Source: Pseudoalteromonas rubra (GTDB lineage: Bacteria > Pseudomonadota > Gammaproteobacteria > Enterobacterales > Alteromonadaceae). From it: a DNA stretch of 64,000 nucleotides. Position 1 is the first letter of the stretch. Every line of letters begins with the position of its first letter. Under the pieces are notes generated by a model. It ran no database searches and had not been told where the DNA came from. It saw only the letters and a program-made list of their open reading frames with translations. The stretch lies in contig NZ_PNCI01000001.1 of NCBI RefSeq assembly GCF_005887095.1, forward strand, positions 62,001 to 126,000. Reading direction: 5' to 3'. Below are positions 20,185 through 28,966 of this stretch, in pieces. The position numbers and the translations under genes are program-made.

Positions 20185-20814
20185 TTACTGAGGTGCATCA
20201 GGCTGATTTTCTGGTGCTGCTTCTATAAACGCAGAAAGCGTATTACAGTGTTCGTAGATACGGGCAATTTTCGGGAATTCACTCATATCAACTTTGAAAC
20301 GCAGTGCATTATAAACCTGTGGTACTAAACAAACGTCAGCCAGTGTCGGCGTATCACCAAAGCAAAACGCGTCATCACCCAGCATAACCTCCAGCTTTTT
20401 AAAGCCTTCAATTACCCAGTGCTGATACCAGGTATTTTTTTGCTCATCTGAGACCGATAGCTCATTGCTCAGATACTTTAGCACTCTCAGATTATCAATT
20501 GGGTGAATATCACAAGCGATTGCATAGCTAAAGTTGCGCACCTGAGCCTTTTGCCATGCGTCAGCTGGTAACAATGGTGTTGCATCGAAGGTTTCTTCAA
20601 GCCATTCAAGTATGGCCAAAGACTGCGCCAGCATGCCTTGTTCAGTTTCAAGGGCAGGTAACAGACCTTGTGCATTTTTGCTTAAGTACTCAGCACCTTG
20701 TTGCTCTGATTTCAGCAAGTTCACTGGAACAAGTTCATGATCCAATTGCTTCAGATTTAATGCGATACGAACACGATAGGCAGCTGAAGAACGAAAATAA
20801 GTATACAGTTTCAT
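20185..20814 (-). CDS. maiA: Maleylacetoacetate isomerase
   Basis: A 209-residue zeta-class glutathione transferase that isomerises maleylacetoacetate to fumarylacetoacetate in tyrosine and homogentisate breakdown. The zeta signature SSAAYRVRIALNLK (residues 9-22) includes the catalytic Ser/Ser region; NAQGLLPALE and SLAILEWLEE follow, and the C-terminal helical domain contains CDIHPIDNLRVL and DVCLVPQVYNA. Start ATG has AAGGA five bases upstream. It lies 131 bases downstream of hmgA on the same strand with a terminator-like hairpin between, so expression may be only partly coupled. fahA, the next step, is not in this window. Confidence 0.93.
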   Translation of the reverse strand: MKLYTYFRSSAAYRVRIALNLKQLDHELVPVNLLKSEQQGAEYLSKNAQGLLPALETEQGMLAQSLAILEWLEETFDATPLLPADAWQKAQVRNFSYAIACDIHPIDNLRVLKYLSNELSVSDEQKNTWYQHWVIEGFKKLEVMLGDDAFCFGDTPTLADVCLVPQVYNALRFKVDMSEFPKIARIYEHCNTLSAFIEAAPENQPDAPQ

Positions 20815-20890
20815 GTTTGATCCTTTAATTCACGACGATTACTCTGGTCCTAATAAGGCAACCATAAGAGTATTTGGCTCAAATAAGAAA

Positions 20891-20919
20891 CGCTGAGCAG
20901 GTGTTTAACCCGCTCAGCG
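20891..20919 (-). terminator. Terminator downstream of hmgA
   Basis: Stem CGCTGAGC / GCTCAGCG with a 13-base loop; in the minus sense it is followed by a T-rich TTTCTTATTT. It lies between hmgA and maiA. Confidence 0.65.
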
Positions 20920-20945
20920 TACTCAATGGTATCCACAAAGGGCGT

Positions 20946-22241
20946 TTACGCACCTTGGTAATATTTCTTGATACCTTTCCAACAATCAAGGTAATTCGGC
21001 TGGCGCTCTTTCCCTTCTAAAGCGTATTTAGTCGGTGAAATCACATAGCGTGACTCAAACATGAAGGCCAGTGTGTTTTCATAACGCTGTGGCTCAAGCT
21101 CTGCATTCGATGCTTTTTCAAAAACATCAGCTTCAGGGCCATGGGGAGACATACAGTTGTGCAAGCTCATACCACCGGGAACAAAACCATGCTCTTTGGC
21201 ATCGTATACGCCTTCAATCAGACCCATAAACTCACTCATGATGTTGCGGTGGTAGTATGGAGGACGGAAGGTATTCTCTGCCACCATCCAGCGTGGTGGG
21301 AAGATCACAAAGTCGACGTTTGCAACACCAGGTGTGCCCGAAGGTGACGTCAGAACAGTGAAAATTGACGGGTCAGGGTGGTCAAAACTCACCGTATTCA
21401 TCACATTGAAACGGGCAAGGTCGTACTTATACGGGGCACTGTTACCTGTCCAGGCCACGACATCAAGTGGCGAATGTCCGATATCACAACGGAACAGGTT
21501 ACCATTAAATTTCGCAACGAGTTCGAAATCTCCTTCCAGGTCTTCGAACGCAGCTACCGGGTAAAGGAAATCGCGCTCATTGGTATAGCCATTTGCACCA
21601 ACAGGACCACGTTCTGGCAAGATGTAAGGATTTCCATAGTTTTCGCAGATATAACCACGAACTTGTTCATTTAGTAGCTCTACGCGGAACTTAATACCAC
21701 GTGGGATCACCGCTATTTCACCAGGCTTAATTGCCAGCTTGCCACATTCTGTGTGTAGTATCAGTTCACCCAGCTGAGGTACAAAGAGCAATTCGCCGTC
21801 GGCGTTGTAGAAATAACGGCCTTCCATAGAAGCGTTGGCAACGTATACATGGATACCGATGCCAGCCTGACCGTTGGCACTGCCGTTCGCAGCCATAGTG
21901 ATTAAGCCATCGACAAAGTCAGTTTTCTCGGTCGGTACTTCGACCGGATTCCAGCGCAACATGGTTGGTGGAGTCGGTACTTCAGTGATTGGGGCTGTGC
22001 GCAGCAGACCGTTATCCATGGCCTGATAATCCCCCTGAACAACTGACGGGCGAATACGGTAGAACCAGTTTCTGCGATTTTCAGCACGGGGGGCTGTGAA
22101 AGCTGTCGTGTTGTATTGCTCTGCGTAAAGGTCGTATTTTACTTTTTGTGGTGAAAACTGACCCACAGGCAGGGCGCCGGGTAGGGCTTCGGTTTCAAAT
22201 TCATTACCAAAACCGCTCATATACTCGAATTCTGCACTCAT
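20946..22241 (-). CDS. hmgA: Homogentisate 1,2-dioxygenase
   Basis: A 431-residue non-haem iron(II) enzyme that opens the ring of homogentisate to maleylacetoacetate in tyrosine catabolism. Loss of this enzyme causes pyomelanin accumulation in many bacteria. The protein is full length with the iron ligands His331 and Glu337 ([12 protein letters not shown]) and His367 ([10 protein letters not shown]), aligning with human His335, Glu341 and His371 at a constant offset of four. It starts with [20 protein letters not shown], typical of the family. Divergent from a marR gene, with a 20-base near-palindrome between the two. Confidence 0.97.
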   Translation of the reverse strand: MSAEFEYMSGFGNEFETEALPGALPVGQFSPQKVKYDLYAEQYNTTAFTAPRAENRRNWFYRIRPSVVQGDYQAMDNGLLRTAPITEVPTPPTMLRWNPVEVPTEKTDFVDGLITMAANGSANGQAGIGIHVYVANASMEGRYFYNADGELLFVPQLGELILHTECGKLAIKPGEIAVIPRGIKFRVELLNEQVRGYICENYGNPYILPERGPVGANGYTNERDFLYPVAAFEDLEGDFELVAKFNGNLFRCDIGHSPLDVVAWTGNSAPYKYDLARFNVMNTVSFDHPDPSIFTVLTSPSGTPGVANVDFVIFPPRWMVAENTFRPPYYHRNIMSEFMGLIEGVYDAKEHGFVPGGMSLHNCMSPHGPEADVFEKASNAELEPQRYENTLAFMFESRYVISPTKYALEGKERQPNYLDCWKGIKKYYQGA

Positions 22242-22274
22242 TTTGCATAGACTCCGTTGATGTTTTTTGTAAAG

Positions 22275-22294
22275 ATACTCTCATGTGAGAGTAT
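22275..22294. promoter_or_regulatory. Likely MarR-family operator
   Basis: Perfect 9-base arms ATACTCTCA / TGAGAGTAT separated by TG, in the 127-base divergent space between hmgA and marR. Size and symmetry are typical of MarR dimer sites. It lies 34 bases from the hmgA start and 75 from the marR start. Confidence 0.7.
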
Positions 22295-22368
22295 TTTCAA
22301 TCCTTGGCAGTTTTTAATGTGTAAACCTATGTATACGAAAATTCGCCAGATGTACCCGGAGCTTGATA

Positions 22369-22797
22369 ATGGCGTTTGATATCAATGAATTTCTGCCGTA
22401 CCGCATGGTTAGGCTGGCCAATGCAATGAGTGAAGCATTTTCTGAAGTGTATGAACAAGCCGGGCTGACTATACCCCAGTGGCGGGTGTTGGTGCATCTG
22501 GCTCAGCACCCGGGTGCAACCGCAAAGCAGTTGTGCGACCTGGCAAGTATGGATAAGTCAACGGTGTCGCGGGCCATTAAGCAATTGCAACAACAGGGAA
22601 TGCTGGTTGCCCAGCAAAGTGAGGCGGATAAACGCGCCACCGAAATGACGTTAACAGAGCAGGGCACAGTGTTGTATGAAACACTGACTCCTGAAGCGCT
22701 GGTTTGGGAAAGTAAACTCTTAAGCGAGTTAAACCCGGATGAAAAACAAGCTTTACTGGCGACAATGAAAAAGCTGGAAGGGCGTTTTCTTTTATAA
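22369..22797 (+). CDS. MarR-family regulator, probably of hmgA
   Basis: A 142-residue winged-helix repressor. The helix-turn-helix and wing lie in residues about 30-95: IPQWRVLVHLAQHPGATAKQ, then the recognition region LASMDKSTVSRAIKQLQQQG and the wing DKRATEMTLTEQG. The dimerisation helices flank it. Divergent placement from hmgA and the palindrome in between suggest it represses hmgA in response to a tyrosine-pathway intermediate (inferred). The ATG at 22369, two codons into the open frame, has GGAG upstream. Confidence 0.88.
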   Translation: MAFDINEFLPYRMVRLANAMSEAFSEVYEQAGLTIPQWRVLVHLAQHPGATAKQLCDLASMDKSTVSRAIKQLQQQGMLVAQQSEADKRATEMTLTEQGTVLYETLTPEALVWESKLLSELNPDEKQALLATMKKLEGRFLL

Positions 22798-22854
22798 TGT
22801 AGCAAGTAGCCAGATTAAGTAACCAAAGCTTTGTTTTACTGGTCCACTATAACT

Positions 22855-22881
22855 AAAAAAGGTCAACCGAAGTTGACCTTT
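22855..22881. terminator. Bidirectional terminator
   Basis: A perfect 10-base stem AAAGGTCAAC / GTTGACCTTT with loop CGAA, and an A/T flank in both senses. It lies between the ends of marR (plus) and the Oar-like receptor gene (minus). Confidence 0.85.
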
Positions 22882-22910
22882 AGAGATTATCTAATTACGT
22901 GTTATAGATA

Positions 22911-25900
22911 TTAGAAATCGTATTTAACACCGATACGGATTTCCCAAAGTGAAGGGCGAATTTCAAAATCAGTACCGCTTGGGTCATTAAATTTAACGAA
23001 CTCGTAGCGACCTGCCTCGGTAATACGTGCAGTAACTGCATTTTGCATCTCACTACCCGTTTCCATTACGCCCCAGTCGTCGTTCAACAAGTTACCCAGG
23101 TTTTTGATTGTGAAGAACGCAGAACCTTTATGACCATCTGCAAAGCCAGCAAATTCCTGCTCAACTTTCAAGTCAAAAGTAACCCACCATTCACCGTCTT
23201 GAGAGTTACGGTCAAGGATTTCACCACGAGCAAGGCCTTCACGCTCAACCCAAGCATCAAACGCTGCTTTATCAAAGTCAGCACCGTACTGAACAGCATT
23301 GTCTTCAATGTTTGGTACGTACAATAGGTCACGTTCAGTATCAGCAAATCCAAACATACCTGTGTTGTCGAACGTGTAAGAGTAAGGGTTAGTTACGCTT
23401 GCCTGTCCAAATAGGTTGAACTTAGTCTCGTAGCCGTCGATAAACTCATGCTTGTACGACAGTGACAGAGTTGCACGGTGTGGCACTTCATAGTTAGAAG
23501 TCGACAGGTTAGGTGCCTCTGGGTTTGCCGTTGCAAAGAAGTGGTAGTTCGAGAACGCCACTGAGCTTGTCATTGGGTGCACGTCTTTAGAGACAGTGTA
23601 AGCATATGACATTGCCAAATCGATGCCGTTGTCAAATGACTTGTTCATACCGAACGACAGGATATGTGAATATGCGTCTTCGCCTTTTACATTAGTAAGT
23701 AAGAAATCTGAATTTCTTGGGTGCGGATCGTCTGAGTAGATTGGACGACCATCTGGTGCAGTACCAGCGCGAACTAAGGCTAAGTTTCTGACGATAGCCG
23801 AGTCTTGCTTGTGAGTGTATAAGTAATCAACGGTGAAGACGTAGTCTTCTTCTGTAACATACGTTGCACCTAGTGAGTATTTCCACTCAGAAGGGATATC
23901 AAAATCAGGATCTGTTACGTTGGTGCTTGCATCAGCGGTACCACTGCCCACAGCATCATACAGGTCTTTAGGGATAGCATAACCTGCATCGCCGTTATCT
24001 ACGAATGTAACCGCATCCGGGCCAAGTAGCTGCATGTTCTTTTGGTTGATCTGGATGTTACGGATACCATCGTTAGAGTAGCTGTTTGAGATCCAAACGT
24101 TCGGGTTACCACCTGAGTACAAGCCAATACCACCACGCAGCTCAAGCTGGTCGTTGTAAACCCAGTTGAAGCCTAAGCGTGGTTGCAGTAGTGATACGCC
24201 GTCAAGGTTTTGTTGGTTAGAAAAGTCGTAACGGCCTTGGAAGTTCTTGTTTTCTGCAGGAACATCATCACTGGTGTACCAGTCGTAACGAAGGCCGGCA
24301 GTGATTGAGATTTCGTAATCTTCCAGGTCAATTTTATCTTGTACATACAGGGTGTTAAGCGCGTACTTGAATTCACCTGCAGCATCGATTGGGTTGTGGC
24401 TACTTGCGTTACCATAGTAAACGCGAGCTACACCATTACGGAAGTCTTCAATACCACCGAAGAAACGATGCTCACCTTCATTGTGCTGTACGAACATGTT
24501 GAAGACATCTAGTTCTTCCATTTCGTAGCCGAAGCTAATCTCATGTGAGTCAAGGTAGTATGTACCAGCCAGTTTAAGAGACAGGTTGTCATACTTTAGC
24601 TTGTTAGCCTGACGTGAGTCGTCTGGACCAATGTAAACAGTTACGTCGTCAGTATAGATTTGCATTTCACCGAAGCCAGATGCAGCGTCCAGAGAGTTCT
24701 GACGGTTATCAAGCTTAGAGTAGCCAACACGTACTTCAGTTGAGAAATCGTCGGTCCAGTCAGAGTATACCGTTGCAACGTAGGAGTTTAGTTCTGCGCC
24801 ACGCTCGTAGAAATGGTTAGACAGAGACATACGGTCTGAGCTTGAGTCAGACTGGCTCAGAGAGAAACCGTCGTTGTAGTTGTATACGAACGAAGCACGG
24901 TGCATTTCGTTGATGTTCCAATCCAGCTTAATCAGGATTTTCTCATCTTCTACAGGCATGCTTGGGATCATTGAACCCGGATCATATTTATACAAAGACT
25001 TAGAAATATCGATGATTTCGTTGATTTCGTCTAACGTGATTTTCCCATTGGCAAATGGTGTGTATTCAAAAACCTGAGAGCCTTCCAGCTTTTCGTAGCT
25101 GGTGAAAAGGAAAAGCGTATCTTCAATCAATGGCATACCTACGTTGAAGCCATAACGCTTCTCATCATAGTCGCCCAGATTTTGCTTAGCACCTTCGATT
25201 TTATCACCAGAAAGTGAATCGCTAGTGTAGTCAAAGAAAACGCCGCCATGGATTTCGTTGGTACCAGACTTAGTTACGGCATTGATGTTACACGAAGTAA
25301 AGCCGCCGTACTGTACGTCAAACGGTGCTAACTCAACTGCAACCTGTGCAATAGTATCGAAAGAGAAAGGCATGCGTTCAGTTGGGTAACCGTTGCTGTT
25401 CAGACCAAAGTTGTCGTTCATACGAACGCCATCTACGGTCAGACTGTTGAATCTTGGGTTACCACCCGCACACTGAATTGCACCTGAGTTAGACTCGTCA
25501 ACAAAAATACGCGGGTCTGTACGTACGATGTCTTTCAGGTCGCGGTTGATTGCTGGCTTTTCTTGCAAATCTGCTAAAGAGAAGTTAGTTGCCGGACCTG
25601 TACTACCAGAGTTCATGGTAATTGGACGACCAGTTACAACGATTTGCTCCATTTGGCTTTTAGACTGTAGCTGAACCGTAACAGGGTAAGTTTTACCCAG
25701 ACTCAGGTATACATCTTCTACCATAGTGTCTTCGAAACTATCAGAGTCAACGATAATCTGGTAAGGACCACCAACGCGCAGGCCTTTCGCTGAGAATGAA
25801 CCGTTTTCACCAACTGTCGTTGTTTTCACAGAGCCAGAAGGCGTGTGAATAATGGTGATTTTGGTGCCAACTGCCGGGTTTCCATTTGGACCGGTGATTT

Positions 25901-26006
25901 GACCTTTTACCGCAGAAGCAGTGTCATTCGCATAAGCAGCGCCACTTGCACCGACACATGCAGCGATTGCAAGTGAAAGAGCCGTTTTGCGTAGTTGCGT
26001 TTTCAT
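22911..26006 (-). CDS. Oar-like TonB-dependent receptor with carboxypeptidase-regulatory domain
   Basis: A 1031-residue outer-membrane protein. Signal peptide MKTQLRKTALSLAIAAC...AYA is followed by a carboxypeptidase-regulatory-like (Ig-type) domain (about 30-108), a TonB box/plug start (QIVVTGRPI), a plug domain with the segments FNSLTVDGVRMND and CNINAVTKSGTNEIHGGVFF, and a long beta-barrel ending in GVKYDF. This organisation is that of Oar/RagA-like receptors of marine gammaproteobacteria, which probably import larger oligomers such as peptides or are involved in adhesion. It starts 48 bases downstream of the S1/P1 nuclease gene, so the two may be cotranscribed. Confidence 0.9.
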   Translation of the reverse strand: MKTQLRKTALSLAIAACVGASGAAYANDTASAVKGQITGPNGNPAVGTKITIIHTPSGSVKTTTVGENGSFSAKGLRVGGPYQIIVDSDSFEDTMVEDVYLSLGKTYPVTVQLQSKSQMEQIVVTGRPITMNSGSTGPATNFSLADLQEKPAINRDLKDIVRTDPRIFVDESNSGAIQCAGGNPRFNSLTVDGVRMNDNFGLNSNGYPTERMPFSFDTIAQVAVELAPFDVQYGGFTSCNINAVTKSGTNEIHGGVFFDYTSDSLSGDKIEGAKQNLGDYDEKRYGFNVGMPLIEDTLFLFTSYEKLEGSQVFEYTPFANGKITLDEINEIIDISKSLYKYDPGSMIPSMPVEDEKILIKLDWNINEMHRASFVYNYNDGFSLSQSDSSSDRMSLSNHFYERGAELNSYVATVYSDWTDDFSTEVRVGYSKLDNRQNSLDAASGFGEMQIYTDDVTVYIGPDDSRQANKLKYDNLSLKLAGTYYLDSHEISFGYEMEELDVFNMFVQHNEGEHRFFGGIEDFRNGVARVYYGNASSHNPIDAAGEFKYALNTLYVQDKIDLEDYEISITAGLRYDWYTSDDVPAENKNFQGRYDFSNQQNLDGVSLLQPRLGFNWVYNDQLELRGGIGLYSGGNPNVWISNSYSNDGIRNIQINQKNMQLLGPDAVTFVDNGDAGYAIPKDLYDAVGSGTADASTNVTDPDFDIPSEWKYSLGATYVTEEDYVFTVDYLYTHKQDSAIVRNLALVRAGTAPDGRPIYSDDPHPRNSDFLLTNVKGEDAYSHILSFGMNKSFDNGIDLAMSYAYTVSKDVHPMTSSVAFSNYHFFATANPEAPNLSTSNYEVPHRATLSLSYKHEFIDGYETKFNLFGQASVTNPYSYTFDNTGMFGFADTERDLLYVPNIEDNAVQYGADFDKAAFDAWVEREGLARGEILDRNSQDGEWWVTFDLKVEQEFAGFADGHKGSAFFTIKNLGNLLNDDWGVMETGSEMQNAVTARITEAGRYEFVKFNDPSGTDFEIRPSLWEIRIGVKYDF

Positions 26007-26054
26007 TATGTTGTTTCCCGTGTTATAGGTTTATTAAATAATAATCGTCAAGGT

Positions 26055-26894
26055 TCACTTGGCTGCTTTTAACGCAGTTTCAAGCGGTCTTGAATTTTTG
26101 TCAAAAATTTGGTTTAGCAATCCTGCCAGTCTAATCCCACCTTGAAGAAGTCGAGACTTTACAACTGGGGTGTACCTATGAATATACGCCCAGCTGATGT
26201 CAGTTTCATTGCTATTATAAATATTTTCAGCTATTTGGTTCGATTCTACCAGCCAGTCGGTGGGGCGACTGTTGAGCATTTGCGCTATTTTCTTTTTATC
26301 GCGCGTTGCAATAAAGTCGCTCAATTCCCGATAAGAAAGCGCTTGATGTTCAATTAGTTTAGTATCAAAAACGGAGTGTAGATTTGTTTCTTCACTAAAA
26401 AAGGTCACTTTAATGAGATTACCACCGCGATCTTCACTACGACCGGCATGGAATGGCTGATGTGCGTCCCCAACTAAATGAACTAGGAACTTTAGCGCGA
26501 ATTGCTTGTCTTCTTTAGAGGATTTTGTGTTTTCAAGCACAGAAACAGAGTAGTTGATGCCGTCTAGTATGTGTTTCACGTCATGTTTGTGTTCTACCGA
26601 CGGATTGTCATGTTGCGTCATGCGGCTTGGATCTTTGATGTTGATGTAATGCCACTTGCCAGAGTGCTTTTTCCAGAACGAATCCGGGCTCGAGCGCATT
26701 TCATCCGCCCAGGTAGACACCTCAGCAAGTGAATCTTCTGCTAGCAGGGCTTTTACTGCTTTTTCGGTCGCTGGGGTAAGGTGTTGCTGGGCTAATTCAC
26801 CCACGACTCTATGACCATTCATACCCCAAGACAAAGCACTGGTGCTGAAAATTACAGTAGATAACACCAAACACTGTATAGAAGCTCGTAACAT
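26055..26894 (-). CDS. Secreted S1/P1-type nuclease
   Basis: A 279-residue zinc-dependent nuclease of the S1/P1 family, cutting single-stranded DNA/RNA and removing 3'-phosphates. The signal peptide ends in SALS, so the mature protein begins at Trp23, whose amino group is a zinc ligand in P1; His28 sits at mature position 6 as in P1. Other ligand motifs are visible: STWADEMR, WHYINI, HLVGDAHQPFHAG and LHSVFD. The ATG at 26894 is preferred over an adjacent upstream TTG. It sits just upstream of the Oar-like receptor gene. Probably periplasmic or secreted, feeding nucleotide use together with the 5'-nucleotidase, cdd and udp in this window (inference). Confidence 0.92.
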   Translation of the reverse strand: MLRASIQCLVLSTVIFSTSALSWGMNGHRVVGELAQQHLTPATEKAVKALLAEDSLAEVSTWADEMRSSPDSFWKKHSGKWHYINIKDPSRMTQHDNPSVEHKHDVKHILDGINYSVSVLENTKSSKEDKQFALKFLVHLVGDAHQPFHAGRSEDRGGNLIKVTFFSEETNLHSVFDTKLIEHQALSYRELSDFIATRDKKKIAQMLNSRPTDWLVESNQIAENIYNSNETDISWAYIHRYTPVVKSRLLQGGIRLAGLLNQIFDKNSRPLETALKAAK

Positions 26895-27115
26895 CAAAAA
26901 TTCTCGTTACCCAAAACGGGTATTGTTTACACCTTTGGAATGCGGCCAATTGTCCGGATTTTTTCGCAAAAGAAAAGGACTCAATGGGATTCATAATTTC
27001 TTGTTGATAAAGTAGCTAAAACAAGTGTTTATGCCTTTTTAGTAAGTTTACCTATTGCAATAAGTAATAAAAATTGATCTAATATAGGGGCGCGCAACTT
27101 AAGAAATACGAAGTT

Positions 27116-28012
27116 TTGAAAAATAATCACTCTCTAAGCAATAAAACAACTATTGTTACAGTTTTGTTTCTCTCAGTCTGGTGCTGTTGGTTACTTGCCA
27201 GTAATCTCACTGGCAAGCCGGTTGGTGAGTTACCAAAACTGGTCGAAAGCAGTGTCTCCTGTGAGACCCGTTCAACGAGCAATAAAGCCGTTTTCAGGGT
27301 GCATGTTCCGGTGGAACCTCTGGCTCGGAAATTGGCGCCTGCTTTGTGTCAGGACGAGGTAATAGCCAAGCAGTTTGGTCGGGTTAAGGTACGCTACAGT
27401 GGTGAACTGGCGGAGCAAATTGACTATATTGCCAAGGGGCTTGCTGATCTGACTTTATCAAAAGATAACGTAATGGCGGCTCTAAAAGCACAGTCTACTT
27501 ATAATTATATGCCGGTCGTTGGTTATCCAGCTTATACAGCATTTTTTATTTCAAATCGCGAAAAGCCAAGGTTAGAGAAAGCCTACTTTCTGGATAAAAA
27601 AATAGGCCTTGTGGATTACCCAACCAGCCGCTCAGGGCATATCATTCCAAAACAAATGTTTAAACGGCTCGATTTGGATATGCGCGTACTGGATATCCAG
27701 TATGTCAGTTCTCATCAGGTGTTAAGAGAAAAGCTCTCAGCGGGTGAGCTGGACATTATTGCAACCTATTGGCAAGAAAGCGACGAGAATCGATTCTCTG
27801 CGAATTATATTACGCCGATCGGTAAGAACATCAGTGGAAGCCGCTGGTATGTAAAAATGGATGTTGATAACACCGATCTGGCATGTTCTTTACAGCGTCA
27901 GTTGCAGGACGTAGCCAAAAATAACGGCTCAAGCTATTTTGATAAACTGGATCTGTATTGGCAGTGTGATGATCTACCTGTTTATTTTCTTGGAGAAAAA
28001 GATGAGTCGTAA
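27116..28012 (+). CDS. Membrane-anchored PhnD/SBP-like periplasmic protein
   Basis: A 298-residue protein with an N-terminal hydrophobic helix (about 11-29, IVTVLFLSVWCCWLLASN) and a periplasmic two-lobe domain resembling PhnD-type phosphate/phosphonate-binding proteins (RVHVPVEPLARKLAPAL, IDYIAKGLADLTL, then KIGLVDYPTSRSGHIIPKQM and ELDIIATYWQES). Without a lipobox it would stay anchored or be cleaved after the helix. The start is a TTG at 27116, the only good one ahead of the helix. Its stop overlaps the start of the next gene by 11 bases, so the two form a tight operon. No ABC permease or ATPase is nearby, which argues for sensing rather than uptake. Confidence 0.7.
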   Translation: MKNNHSLSNKTTIVTVLFLSVWCCWLLASNLTGKPVGELPKLVESSVSCETRSTSNKAVFRVHVPVEPLARKLAPALCQDEVIAKQFGRVKVRYSGELAEQIDYIAKGLADLTLSKDNVMAALKAQSTYNYMPVVGYPAYTAFFISNREKPRLEKAYFLDKKIGLVDYPTSRSGHIIPKQMFKRLDLDMRVLDIQYVSSHQVLREKLSAGELDIIATYWQESDENRFSANYITPIGKNISGSRWYVKMDVDNTDLACSLQRQLQDVAKNNGSSYFDKLDLYWQCDDLPVYFLGEKDES

Positions 28013-28922
28013 AACAGGTTTGCTGGCATTTTCTATTTATAGTGTCATTTTTTCCCTGGTGTTTGTGTTTGCTCACGAGCGGGCTATCAGGCACACCATT
28101 GAACAAGACTTGGGAAGTATCAAGCTTCGTGTTGCTCTGGATAAAAATCGACTTCCAATTGCAGATCCACAACTAAATTATGCCGGTGATGCCGCGCGTG
28201 TTCAGGAATATATAGACGCCCTGAATACAAGACTACATAAGGACATGAGCCGGGTTCGGGTCCTGAGTATCACCACAAAAGACGACCAGGCACCCAAAGA
28301 GCAGATACTGTTATCGGGGGCAGATGGTGATACCGCTATCAGCTACCAGGCGAATATGAGCCACAACCATTGGCTATATATATTACCTTTGGTAATTGCC
28401 TTACTAAACCTCGCTTTTTATCGCTCAGTTTCTCAGAAAAGAGAACAGGCGAAGCGGCAATCGGCGACAAGCTTGGCTGCCAAGCCGAAACCACAGCATT
28501 TGGTTGTTGACCTGTATTCAAAGACATTATGTCTGAGTGGCGACAAAACGCGTCAGGTTCAATTGGCCAATAAGCCATTGTGTTTTTACCTGGCGCTACT
28601 TGAGTTTTGTTTACATAATCCAGATGTATCACTCAATCAGAATAAAGAGGTGCCCGACGAGTTACTGGACATCGCTGATAAATACTTCCATCGTTTGGTT
28701 GCATTGGGTCACACGATCAGAAAACGGCCTAATTTTTCTAATAGTCTTGAGAAAACACTGAGTGAGATCCGAGCGGCGCTGGATGAGCTGCTAACACACC
28801 AACCTGAGCTAAAAGCAAAGCTGTACCCGCCTAAAGCTCATGGAGAAGGATCACGCTCAAAATTACACAGCTATGGACTAAAAGCGCAGAAGGCAGAGGA
28901 TATAGAGGTGATCGGAAAGTAA
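28002..28922 (+). CDS. Bitopic membrane protein with possible C-terminal winged-helix domain
   Basis: A 306-residue protein of unrecognised family. It has two membrane helices (about 6-23 and 123-141) that bracket a periplasmic loop of about 100 residues, then a cytoplasmic tail of 165 residues rich in basic side chains. The tail (about 168-265) begins LVVDLYSKTLCLSGD and continues into LANKPLCFYLALLEFCL, which reads like the start of a ToxR/OmpR-type winged helix (a V-D-L-x-x-x-x-L-x-L strand pair followed by a helix); this is a pattern judgement, not a proven homology. The ATG at 28002 has GGAG and overlaps the stop of the solute-binding gene by 11 bases. The pair looks like a sensor and its membrane effector. 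Confidence 0.55.
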   Translation: MSRKTGLLAFSIYSVIFSLVFVFAHERAIRHTIEQDLGSIKLRVALDKNRLPIADPQLNYAGDAARVQEYIDALNTRLHKDMSRVRVLSITTKDDQAPKEQILLSGADGDTAISYQANMSHNHWLYILPLVIALLNLAFYRSVSQKREQAKRQSATSLAAKPKPQHLVVDLYSKTLCLSGDKTRQVQLANKPLCFYLALLEFCLHNPDVSLNQNKEVPDELLDIADKYFHRLVALGHTIRKRPNFSNSLEKTLSEIRAALDELLTHQPELKAKLYPPKAHGEGSRSKLHSYGLKAQKAEDIEVIGK

Positions 28923-28928
28923 TAAAAG

Positions 28929-28953
28929 ACGGGCGCATTCAGATGGCGCCCGT
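28929..28953. terminator. Terminator between convergent genes
   Basis: Stem ACGGGCGC / GCGCCCGT with a 9-base loop, then a T-containing stretch in the plus sense. It lies between the winged-helix-like gene and the 5'-nucleotidase gene. Confidence 0.65.
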
Positions 28954-28966
28954 GAGTGTTTTAACC

